Source: Coptis chinensis
Lineage: Eukaryota; Streptophyta; Magnoliopsida; Ranunculales; Ranunculaceae
Direction: 5' to 3'
DNA: 64,000 bases
Assembly (NCBI GenBank): GCA_015680905.1
Contig: CM027377.1
Coordinates: 13,478,501-13,542,500 of the forward strand
Shown: positions 22,038-33,055 of the stretch, in pieces
How positions within the stretch are numbered: the stretch's first letter is position 1
How the letters are laid out: each line of letters starts with the position of its first letter
Notes under the pieces: model-generated
The model's database searches: none
Told to the model about the DNA's origin: nothing
The model's input: only the letters and a program-made list of their open reading frames with translations
Made by a program: the position numbers and the translations under genes

Positions 22038-25000
22038 ATTATCTACCAACTAACCATTATGGAAAACCCCTTGAAATTGATATTAATGTCCCACTTTTGT
22101 TGTTGCGCATGCGTATGAATGAATATTCACTAGTAGGATGTCTCTTGAGATTAAGCTATGGTTCATTTCATTTTGCTTAAAATCATTGGTTGGGTTATTA
22201 TTTTCGGTTGATCATGCATCTTCAAATTCATGCTGTTAATGTTTTGTTTGCTTCAGGGTACTTCTATTGCAGCCCTACAGCTTGCTTTGTAGTTGGAGTT
22301 TGGATTTGACAATATTCTAGGTACTCTTTTTTAACATGAACTATAATTTTTTCCCCCTATTATATAACGTTGGACTTTATCTAAACACCTTTAAAGAGGC
22401 GCACCTGAGTTGACAAATGTAGCTTGAGCCACCAGCACATAGAGGCGTGGGCGAGCTAGCCGTGCACCACGTTTTTATCCTAACCCCATTCCTCATCTGT
22501 CATTTTTAGCTTGCTAAGCCTATCTGGTGTCCATCCGCCTCCAACCATGATGCAACACCTACGTTCTCCTAGCTGCTCAACTCCGAGCCATCATCCTCAA
22601 CTTCCACCACCTCCTTCACCCTATCAAAACAAGAGGAAGAAAAAAGATGTTCGTTACCCATGTTTTCTCTGTCAAACAAATTCGTCCTTATCAGTATACA
22701 AACAACAATCAAATTAATTCAATCAAACCTTTTTATCTTCTCAACAGAAAAAAGAAACCCCCAATAAAATTGCTTAACGTGTTTTTTTCATGAAAGCTAA
22801 TTTCTTCTTTTTAAATCACGAAGAAGAAGAAGAAGAAGAAGAAAGCAAGTAACAAAAGGTAAGAAGACTGTTTCTTTCATTACTTATTCTTATTTGATTC
22901 ATTATTTCATGTTTGTCAATTGGGAATGTTATTTTTTTTTTCTGCATTTTTTTATTTATTTAATGGGGTTTGAAAATTGGATCAAAGAGAACATCAAAAT
23001 ACTTACAAATTGTAGCATTCCGAGGAAATTTGTAGAAGTTACTCTTCACAAACGAAAGTTACTGAAGCAGAATTCCTTACTCTAGAATAATTTGATTATC
23101 AGGAGATTTACTTTGGGTGTCCATTTGCGTAATACCCACTTTACGAGTCATCTTCAGGCACACCTACATTCTATTGTGGTTAAAGAATTTCTAATGCTAG
23201 AATCTTAGAGGAAGTTTGATGCTCTGTATTCACAAGTCGAGGAGGGGATGCGATGCCTGATTATGTAAACATAAGGCTTAGGTAGGCAATAAAAAGAAAA
23301 TAAGGACTAGCCTATATTTTAATATTTACTTGTGTGTTAAATGCCACTCTCTTGCTGCTGCCTTGAACTTAGGTAGAGTAAATTGCCATCGTGTTGTTTG
23401 CTGGAAGTCTTTATTCTTAGAATTGTGTAACAACCCCCTCCTAGTATATACCTATTACAATGTGAAGTTTGTGGGTTATGGTTGGCTTCATACCCTTTTC
23501 GTCTTAAAGTCTTAACGCTTAAGGATAATATGTCCCCGTGAACTCACTTGAAGAGACAAGTTACAACTAAGATTTCAAGATTCAGGATTGAAATTCTCGA
23601 AGAGGGGCTACAAAGAGGTATATTGACCTTTGGGACCTTAGGACACTCTAGCAGATTGATGGATGCTCCAGCTTTGTAAAATTGTTTTGTTTGAGAATTG
23701 GATAAAACCAATGTTCCGCATATTGTCCACTAATTAATATTGCGAGCTTATAATTATTAAGTTCGGCGAGAACTATACCCACCTAGCTTTGAGCTTAGCT
23801 CACCCAGATTTTTTAATGGTGTTTCGATTTGAGAATCACAAGGACACGGTAATTTTCGGAAAGGTGGCTTATTTATACCTAACTCAAGAATATTGCACTA
23901 ATGCTTTTAGGTTTTGGTTATGGAAGTAGAAACTTTGAAGTAAATTGCGAGTAGGAGAGCTGCGATTAAAATTAGCTTTGCATTTTGATTCCTTGGTTTT
24001 TCCTGACAAATATTACCATTTTATTAGTGTCATTATGATAAATGATTGAGTGAATCATAACCAGTTGGTGTTGTAGAGACTGAGTAAGTTGGAGAAATAG
24101 CAATATATATGGAGCAGTTGAGGCATCATATAATATTGTGCTGCAAAAGCTTTTGGTGAGTTGAAAAGTATCGATAATGGTTTAATTTTTAAAATCTAAT
24201 GAAATAATTAAGAAACGTGTTGCAATTGTACATCTTACTACTATGTTTTCATTGCGGGGGCTGAGATACTTTGACCACAATGTAGAAGCTGGGCAGTGTG
24301 TTATATTTGATATCCCCATAATTTAATTTATAAGAAAAGTGGTAGTGGATAACTTAATTCTTAATAACTTACCAATGGAGCATAGAATCTAACTATTGCT
24401 TATGGACAAGTAAAAAGGTCTGATCATAAGCGTAGTTCAGAGTTGATATGCACGCACCAAATGGAATTACATAGAGCATGAGCTTCAAGACATGTCGGTT
24501 CTACAGGTAGGGGCAAAGGTGCTACTACTTCTATTGGTCTTAGGTTTGCAAGTAGAGCATTGGATATTGAAGAGGTTTGAAACATTGCAGGAGGAGAACA
24601 TGGAAATGGAGGTGTTGGACTGTTGGAAGTAGTCGCAATATGACTGGATGTTTCGTAACATAATGCACTAACATTTATCGCTCTATTTCATTCTTTCGAG
24701 GAAGGACAAGGTAATGTCTTTAATTTCTTATTCCATTCTTCTCTCATTTTTTATTTTAATTTGAGAGTTGCATATGGAGTTAATTAATGGGGATTAATGA
24801 TCTATCATTGGAGTGCTTGGTCTAAGCTTTTTAAGTGTATAAGTTGAACCAAATGCTTTAAGATAATTAAAGACAATATTGATGGCTTAATCATATAGGA
24901 ACATGGTTCATGATAAACAGGCGGTTCACTATATAATTTTGTTATATTTGTATAATCTTGTTCATTGAATTATAATACCACTTAATGAGATCTAGCTTTT

Positions 25001-26917
25001 TCAGTTGCATCTCTAACTTTAGGAAGACTAGGAAGTTTATCCAGGAGGTTGTGGAATATTCGTTATTTCTGATTTTTTGATTGTCATCTTACATTCAAAT
25101 AGACACAGAAGTTGATGGGTAGTGAATAACACATGGCAATGAAGTTAATCGAAGGAGAAGACTGAGGCAACCCAAAGCAACACTAAGAGGACTCGGTATT
25201 TGAAACAAAAAGGTCAGTATACGTTTCTGAATTTTGGTTTCGATACTTGAAGGCTCTTCAAGCTCAAACAATTGTGGCTTTAGAGGAATAGCAAGAGAGG
25301 TCTAATTTGTAATGTCCAGCTTACTTACACTTAGTTATAGTGGCGGACTACAGCATGAACTGACAACCATATTAATTTGGAGTGGTGTTTATTTTATTTC
25401 ATTACATCGATGTGGATTGCCTTGCGAAATAACAATAGAGCTTTTCCACGCATTTGTATTTCGACGTGTTACTTTGTTGTCCCAGGTGGAATTTAGTTTT
25501 TTACCCACTGGGAAGACATTATGATGAAGAAGAGTACCAATATATAGAATTCAGATTTTGCAAATAAGTTATATTATGTGGGCTTAGCTAGCAAAATGAT
25601 ACAATGATAGATACATGTAACGACTTGACAATCACTGACACATCAAACCCTAATGGTTAATGGTAAAATAGTGATTAAGAATTATAGAAAGCAGTCCGAT
25701 TGAAACGAACGATGAGGAGAGTATAAGCTTTCACTAAATGGAAGCACTTAAAGGGTATGACAAGATTTGTTTATTACCAATGTTTTTATATGTGAGTTGA
25801 TAGTTGTTAAGAATTATTTGACCATCACATTGACTTTGAATTTCTTAAAAAAAGTGTGTGAAGGATTTTGGGAGACTTCTTCATCATATTGATACATTTT
25901 AGAGGTGGAGACAAGCACGTATTGAAGCACTACCTTTATGGGACAAAGACACAAAACGGAGATGATGCAGTCCCTAACAGAAATTGTACATGTTAGAAAA
26001 TATTGGCATGTACTCATTTTCTTAAATAGAGTTGCTGCAAGTACTGTAATTAGCCAATAGCATTGTAGATTTGTTTTGTCCAACTTCTAAGCTTTATACT
26101 ATTAAATTAATTTGGCTTACATCTATGTATTTCTATAGTTGTATACGAACGATACTATTAATGTCTGTGTGATGTACTTTTGAGTTGCCAACCATCCCCA
26201 AAATACTGATGATATCTCCTTGCTTTCCCTTTTGTTTCCAGAAGAAAATGATAGAACAAAAAATAAAAGTTATTGTACACTTGCAGGATCAATAGAGACT
26301 GTTTTGCACAATTACACTTTAGGAAGGCCAACCATATTTTCTTACAGGGAGCTCAAGAAGTGATGGGAGCTCAAATGTTGTATCTTAAGGGAATTATCAT
26401 AATGTAGACAGATAGAGTTGCTACTCTATGCTAAAAATTGAACAAAGTATTTTGGAGACTTTGGTTGCAGCCATAAAGTTTCGTAAATGATGTTCACCAA
26501 CACAGGGCATGAAGATGATTCATTTCGCAACTAATGTGGCAACACATTTTGGAGTAGCCTACGTCATTGTAATTTACATATGAAGTGTGAAGTGCATATT
26601 TTATCCTGTAAACATGATCTTTAATATTAAAATTATAAAATTTGGTGTATGGGAATGTAGAGCTTGGTTTTGTATAACAGTCCAAATGAAATTCAGAGGA
26701 CTCTCGGGTAAGATAAGGATAGACGGAGAAAAATATCTGAATTTAATTATGGGGATACTTTTTTAAGTCTTTTGGGAAGTAGAAGCCTTATATGGGAAGT
26801 AGAAGCCTTATATAGTATAGAGGATGTATGATGGGAGTTGCCACCTAAGGTGTAGTTGAAACCTTTAGTATGTTAGAGGAGTTAACTAACAAAGTCTTCT
26901 ACATCAAGCAAAATACC
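22038..26917. other. 4.9 kb without a recognisable gene; possibly Helitron interior
   Basis: Only short open frames occur. A (GAA)n microsatellite lies at about 22822-22843, and a 20-bp tandem duplication (GGGAAGTAGAAGCCTTATAT) near 26775-26815. Because a Helitron 3' terminus ends this stretch, part of it may be a non-autonomous Helitron whose 5' end I could not place. Confidence 0.4.
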
Positions 26918-26956
26918 TAAAAGATCCCAGGGCGTATGCCCCGGCCCAAAACCTAG
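26918..26956 (+). mobile_element. Helitron 3' terminus (hairpin + CTAG)
   Basis: A GC-rich hairpin with stem GGGC/GCCC around GTAT, plus flanking CC/GG, is followed eight bases later by CTAG at 26953-26956 and then T. This is the Helitron 3' structure: a hairpin about 10 bases before CTRR, inserted between A and T. It closely resembles the end at 54822 (both read GATCCCAGG-GCGTATGCCC then CCAAAA-CTAGT). The 5' TC end is not identified. Confidence 0.8.
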
Positions 26957-27623
26957 TAATGTTAATACGAATGTTTCTAATTGAAAGAGTCAAATTAATG
27001 TAGAGGTAGTATTTGTTCGACTGAACTCGGTTATGTCGAGCTGCCAACGTATTGAGTTTTTTAGTGAACTCGAATCAAGTCGGACGTAGTTCGAGCTTTT
27101 GATTGGTTGATTGGAAGGGATATGGAGATAGATGATCGAGAAGATAGAGAATTGGTCCTCTCTCGAGAATGGAGAAGACGCCTCCTTTTATAGGCGTTGA
27201 TCCCCCTTTTGCGCTGTCTTGATGATTGCTTTTACTCCTTTCGTTACGAAGTAATGATCTTTCATTAATGATGTTGTTGACTAGCTTGCAGCGGTTACAT
27301 TTCCTAGGTTGTTTGGACGACCTGACCTTAGGTTATATGCATGACCTGCTTGTAGTCTGGACACGTGGTCTGCCACGAGTGGTTGAGAGTGGAGGGTACT
27401 GACACAGCCCCCTTTCTTTGTATCACTGTTTGTAGAATAGTGGTGTAAAGAAAGATAATAAAGGAGATCGCGTGTCTTACTTGGTTAAAAATGGAGATTG
27501 TTACGAATTGAATTTTCTATGTTAGTAGGCTAGATGTCGTTTGTTGCTTAGAGCTTTGTTGTGAGTTGATGTGGTAGGTCCTACGTCGTAGCTCATAGTG
27601 CGTAGATCGTAGTTTGTAGATTT

Positions 27624-27820
27624 GATTTGACTGATAATTAGCCTTTGAGTGGTAATTACAGTTGAATTAAGCTTAACCATATCAGAGGCCTTAAGTTAAT
27701 TTGTGGTCCTTTTGGGGGTACCGTGGATTGGATTTGACTGATAATTAGCCTTTGAGTGGTAATTACAGTTGAATCAAGCTTAACCCTAGCGTTGGTGTTA
27801 AGTTAATTTGTACGCATTTT
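27624..27820. repeat. tandem duplication, period 107 bp
   Basis: GATTTGACTGATAATTAGCC with its downstream sequence (TTTGAGTGGTAATTACAGTT and AAGCTTAACC) occurs at 27624 and 27731. It is followed by two shorter repeats of TTTTGGGGGCGTCACTAT near 27850 and 27880. Confidence 0.85.
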
Positions 27821-28564
27821 GGGGGCGATTTTGTTGGTAGTTAGCTTTTTGGGGGCGTCACTATAGTTGATAGCTAGCCTTTTGGGGGCGTCACTATGGT
27901 TATTAGTCTTGAATTGACTGTATGTTGCTAGGCCCAGTTTTGGAGCTTTGAGCGGCCAGGTTAGAGATGGTTGTAGCTATCCCCCAGTTTGTAATAAAAG
28001 CAACTCTTTGTGGGTGTTAATGTTGTTTAGCCCCAGTGTTTGAGCTTGATTGACATGTTTAGATGGCAATAACTTGTCCTAGTTCGGAGATGGTTATGGC
28101 TAGCCCCCCAGCTTGATTGGCTTGCAATAAACTGCAAGGGAGTGAATTTCCATTTTGCAATTCGAGCGACTCACTGGTTTGTAGTATATGCGAACTGTTA
28201 AGGAGGGAACTATGTGCTTTGAATTGTTATATCTGATTCGAGAACACTTAGATGCTTCTCGATTTGGAATTGTTGATTCCTTGATTCGACAAAGTATTAT
28301 TTCCCCTTGATTTGTTATTTCAATTGATGATGGATATGCTGGCAACCTTTTGTAAGTGGTATAACTCCATGGCGAGCGAGATTTTTAGATTGATTGACAT
28401 CATCGATGCGAGATTTGTGGTGTGGTCAGTCTAGGACAACCTGGAATATTGATGTTCGTTCAAGCTCCAGTGAACTAATGACAACCTGTGTACAACCTGA
28501 ACTAACAGTGATTGTGTTCAAGTTGAACTGATAGTTGTAATATTAGTTGCTTCTTCCAGGTTGT

Positions 28565-29062
28565 AGACCTGCTCTGACCTGACTTGAGGATGACTTGATC
28601 TGAGGACGACCTGACCTGAGGATGACCTGAGCTGAGGATGACCTGATCAGAGGATGAGCTTATCTGAGGATGACCTGATCTGAGGACAACCTGACTTAAG
28701 GATGAGCTGATCTGAGGATGACCTGCTCTGACCTAACTTGAGGATGACTTGATCTAAGGACGACCTGACCTGAGGATGACCTGAGCGGAGGATGACCTGA
28801 TCAGAGGATGAGATGATTTAAGGATGAGCTGATCTGAGGATGAGTTGATCTAAGGACGATCTGACTTGAGGATGACCTGATCTGAGGGTGACTTGCTCTG
28901 ACCTGACTTGAGGATGACTTGATCTGAGAACGACCTGAGTTGAGGATTACCTGAGCTGAGGACGACTTGATCAGAGGATGATATGATCTGAGGATGACCT
29001 GACTTGAGGATGAGCTGATCTGAGGACGATCTGACTTGATGATGCGTTGATCTGATTGACGA
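28565..29062. repeat. 16-bp minisatellite with higher-order periodicity
   Basis: The unit GAGGATGACCTGATCT and variants repeat about 30 times. A longer block starting GCTCTGACCTGACTTGAGG recurs at 28571, 28725 and 28895, spacings of 154 and 170 bp that differ by exactly one 16-bp unit. Similar units reappear at about 29390-29475 after a 300-bp unique stretch. An antisense open frame across it simply translates the repeat. Confidence 0.9.
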
Positions 29063-29840
29063 CCTGGCTGAGTGATGCAGGAGGATCTGAGTAAGATGAT
29101 GCTGAGTTGTCAGATTGCACATTGATGGTACTAAAGTATCATGAGTTGGCGGATCAGTGCAAAGATGGCAAGTAATCGTGATATTTAGCTAATTGGAGTA
29201 AGTTTGGATGCGTTTTGGTATTCTAGCCATAACTTTGGCTACAGTTGTCAGAATCACGCGTGTGACCCCAATTCGGAAAGATCTCACCGGCATGCACGCT
29301 GTCACCACTTAGTTCCACTTTGTGGTGGTCATTTTCGAGGTCAAAATCCACTATTTTCTCTTGAAAATTCACCTTTTCTGTTTTTGTCCGACCTGAGCAG
29401 ATGATGCGCTGATCTGATGGACGACTTTGCTAAGGATGACCTGGCTTAGGACGACATGACTGATGACGACCTGGCAGAGGTCTTTGCATGAGATCTGGCT
29501 GAGGTTTTGATATAGCTCTATGATGAGTTGTGTTGGTGTGCGCTTCTCCTCATTGATATAGGTCTATAGATTAGTATACTCTAAAATTTTTGTTTGAGAT
29601 TGGTTGAACCAACGTTTTAGTTGACCTAGTAAGGAGCGACCTGTAGAGGTACTATTTGAGTGGACTCGGTTACGCAAAACGATTTTTATATCGAAATTTC
29701 GTAACATTTAAACTAGTAATAAATGTATTGTCCATTTGTCAATATTTATGTGCGAGAATATAATAAGTAGTCATCTTCATTTCTCCATTCTCATCTGCAG
29801 ACTAATCTCTCTCTTCTCTTCTCTTCTCTGTTAAAAAAAA

Positions 29841-30800
29841 ATGGCAACAGAAAATCTAAGTAGTTTCTGTTCCATCCTAAAAGAATCAAGAAAACTAATA
29901 TCATCTCATTCCCGCCATTTCCTAGCACTATCAGTCCTCTTCCTCCTCCCACTTTCCTTCTCTCTAATCGCATTCCCCACTCTTCAATCCACCATAACAA
30001 ACCCCGTCACAACCAAACCCCAAACTCTCCTCCGTTACAATCTCCATACTTTACAACGTTTCCCTGCTTTCTTCTCTCTTCTTTATACTTTTATCCTTAT
30101 TTTATTCACTCTTTCTGCTTCTGCTTCAATTACTTTTAGTGTTTATCATGCTTTCTATGCTCGACCTGTTAAGCTTGTTTCTGCTCTTGCCTCTTTGTCC
30201 AATTCCTTTTTTCGATTATTTGCTACGTTTTTTTGTGGCCAGGTTATGGTTTTCGCTGCTTTGATTGTTCTGGGCTTGGTTTGTTTTGGAGTGGTTAGAG
30301 GATTTGAGTATTTGGGTTATGAAATTGCTGATTTTAAGGTTGGGTATGTGATTGGTGTTGGACTTTTGGGATTTGTATTCTTTTGTTTACAGGTGAATTG
30401 GGTTTTAGCACCTGTGATTGTAGTGGTTGAATCGAGTTGGGGGTTGGAACCGTTGCGGCGGAGCGCGTATTTGGTTAAGGAGATGAGGTGGGTGGTGGTT
30501 TGTATGTTGTTGTATTTTGGTGGGATTGGGTGGTTGTTTGTTTGGGGGAGTTGGCAATCTTCAGTTGGTGAGGGTGTTTTGAGGGGGGTGATGTTTGTAG
30601 TGCAGACTGTTTTGGTTTCTGCGGCTTTGACAATGATGATGTTGCATTGTGTTGCGGCAAATACTGTGTTGTATATGTATTGTAAAGCTTTGCATGGGGA
30701 GCTTGCTGGGGAGATTGCGGAGGAGTTTGCTAGGGAGTATGTGACCTTGCCTTTTGATGATGAGAAGGTTCCTCATCTTGTTTCTTTTGTTCATCCTTGA
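29841..30800 (+). CDS. plant multi-pass membrane protein, unknown function
   Basis: An intact intron-free frame of 319 codons starts MATENLSSFCSILKESRKLI, at the first ATG after a pyrimidine-rich leader (TCTCTTCTCTTCTC) and an A-run. There are about six hydrophobic segments (roughly residues 26-45, 73-105, 124-150, 165-195, 214-235 and 245-283). The conserved-looking block VIVVVESSWGLEPLRRSAYL matches the position and pattern of the block in the 16026 gene, so both belong to the same broad plant family sometimes labelled 'polyadenylate-binding protein 1-B-binding protein'. The C-terminus is short and acidic (AREYVTLPFDDEKVPH). Function is unknown. The plus strand shifts from C/T-rich to G/T-rich within the gene, but the frame is uninterrupted. 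Confidence 0.87.
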   Translation: MATENLSSFCSILKESRKLISSHSRHFLALSVLFLLPLSFSLIAFPTLQSTITNPVTTKPQTLLRYNLHTLQRFPAFFSLLYTFILILFTLSASASITFSVYHAFYARPVKLVSALASLSNSFFRLFATFFCGQVMVFAALIVLGLVCFGVVRGFEYLGYEIADFKVGYVIGVGLLGFVFFCLQVNWVLAPVIVVVESSWGLEPLRRSAYLVKEMRWVVVCMLLYFGGIGWLFVWGSWQSSVGEGVLRGVMFVVQTVLVSAALTMMMLHCVAANTVLYMYCKALHGELAGEIAEEFAREYVTLPFDDEKVPHLVSFVHP

Positions 30801-33055
30801 AGAATGCGAGGTCGGTGCTTGATACTTATTATTGTGCTTCAGTATTTGTTTCTTCCTTTTTATGTACTTGTAAGTTACTATGTGAATCAATATGAACTTC
30901 AATGTTGTGTATGTTAAGAAAGATTATACGTATTTGCATTGAGTGGTTTTGGATTGCGTTCTGCTTGAAATCATTAGGTCCGTATCACTTTGCAGTTAAG
31001 TTGTTAAAAGAGTGAACTGGTTGGGCTTCTAGCCAAGTTAAATCTCCATTCACAAGTTTACAAATCTCACTAACGAGGAATGAAAGAGATGGTAACCCGC
31101 TGAATCAACCTATTGTAAATTTATTTTGTTCTACTCTAAAAGCTCAATGCAGCAAAGTAGGCTACAAACTTCACAAATCACATCAGGTATCTGCATTGAA
31201 AAGATGCATACCCTACCAATACTAGACGTAAAAGAGCAGTTTAAGTGTATGGTGAGATTTTGGATATCGTTGAAATTCTTGATACGGTTAGGAGCAATGG
31301 ATGTGATTGGCGTTTATCATTGTTTCGAAAAGCTAGATTCTTCTTGAATCTTGTATCCTCCAGAAGTTCATATAAAACCTCCATTAATCTTGTGGGGAAA
31401 CATTGATAAGGAGTCAGATAGGAGTGCTGAATAGCCTATGTGATTGCAATGTGTGAGTGTGTCTCCTCCCTCTCCCTAAAAAATACCTTAGTTTTTCTGA
31501 AAGGGATGATTGCTACAACAGTACTGTTGATGAAGTAGAATTCCCAGCTGTTGTGGGGAACACGAACACTTGTGGTTTTTTCTCCCTCCACGTCTAGTTA
31601 ACTGAAGTATCCATTGGGATTTGGGACACTTTCAGGAAACAGTTTTCGGTACATTTGTATCAGAAGGAAGTTCAATGACTAAGAAATTGATGGATGGCCT
31701 TTAGGATGTGAACTGTTCACTAGGCAAATGTGAACAATCCAATATTGTTCGTCAGTGAGGAATTACCTATTCTTGGTTCTTTTTGTGCTATCTACCTTTC
31801 ATTTTCACATTTAGCCTACTTTTAAGGGTGGTTGAATCTGGGTGCACCCAATTCCCTATTAAGTTACTATACAATGATGCATTTCTCAGTTACATGCTTG
31901 CGGTTGTCAGTTGATATCAGAGGGAAAAGCACTTTTTAATTATTGTTTATGTTAATTTTTAAGAGTTGTTTATCAATGACCTTCTACAATGCAGCTTTTG
32001 AGTTTGCTTTGCGGTGCTTCTTCTTGAGTGCTCTACTGCGCTAGAGCATGTGCACTTAGCTTAAGATGTCTACTTATCTATAAAACTTTTGATCTTTTAT
32101 TACCAGGTCTAAACTTTAAATACGTTGTTATAGTTCCAAACTTACACTATGACATATACTCCAGGAATTTGGACGTCCAGGAACGGGGAAGCATGAAGCT
32201 GATGCCAGATTTATAGCTTCAACAGAGCACAAACTGCAAACTCTGATATCATATCAATCAAGAGATTCTATATCATGTCACATGGTGAACTCAGAAAAAT
32301 GTCCACCTGACTCAAAGGAAGCTTTGTACCATGACTCGCATAGCATCAAAGATTCCAGTCCAGTATATTGAAAATAAAACAAATCCTTTTTCTTTTGTTC
32401 TTATTAACTCAAGCCTGTTTATTATTGATATACTAAATCTGAAGAAGTTACAATATAGAGAGGGGAGTTGCGTGACAGATGCAGACACATAATACTCTCT
32501 CCTTTTCTGTTTAAACACCACCAAGTTTGCGTTTACATTTTCTGTATCGAACATACAGCGTTCTACTGAAGGCAAAACCAATTCGAATCTCTTCTCTTCT
32601 GCTTCAGAATCACATTTACTATATATTTCTTTTATCGTCTGCATTTTGCTTCTTGGCATTTGTAGGCATTCTGTTCCTACTTTGTTTATTTTTATATATA
32701 ATTGAGAAAAGGGAAGAAAATATCTGATTCAGAAAATAATTTTGTTAAATGGGAGATTGAGTCTATCAATTGAAAACCCATGATAAAAAAAAAAAAAGCA
32801 ACGGATCCGTGACAAGTGTGACGTAACAAAATTGGCCTCACTCCTTAAAACAAATACAAGATATAGTTTGACATCTTCGAAGGATTCAACATTACACATT
32901 TGCTAAATTGTCCCAAGTTTATCACATGGATATGGATCAATACCACCTTTACAGCTTTACTCGCTAACGTCGCTCCACACTCCATAGGGTATTGTGATTC
33001 AAACCAAAACTTCGCATGATGAATCCTTATAAAGCTATGTGAGAACTTATGTGTG
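30801..33055. other. intergenic, no gene recognised
   Basis: The first few hundred bases are probably the 3' UTR of the membrane-protein gene, and the last few hundred the 3' UTR of tRNase Z on the other strand. Open frames at 31126-31347 and 32312-32659 have no recognised motif and no convincing splice partners. Confidence 0.45.

Larger units (their letters stand above)
26999..29680 (+). mobile_element. LTR-like segment, candidate non-coding retroelement derivative
   Basis: TGTAGAGGTAGTATTTG at 26999 recurs as TGTAGAGGTACTATTTG at 29642; both continue into GACTCGGTTA-like sequence, giving a direct-repeat frame of about 2.65 kb. After the first copy comes a TTTTATAGGC TATA-like motif (about 27186) and an ACACAGCCCCCTTTC stretch, an order also seen at 56.6-57.2 kb. 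The interior has no protein frame and is dominated by repeats. The second direct repeat matches for only ~35 bases, so full LTRs are not shown. The class is tentative. Confidence 0.4.

Noticed and set aside
28850..29122. 90-codon minus-strand frame
   Set aside because: It is a translation of the 16-bp minisatellite.
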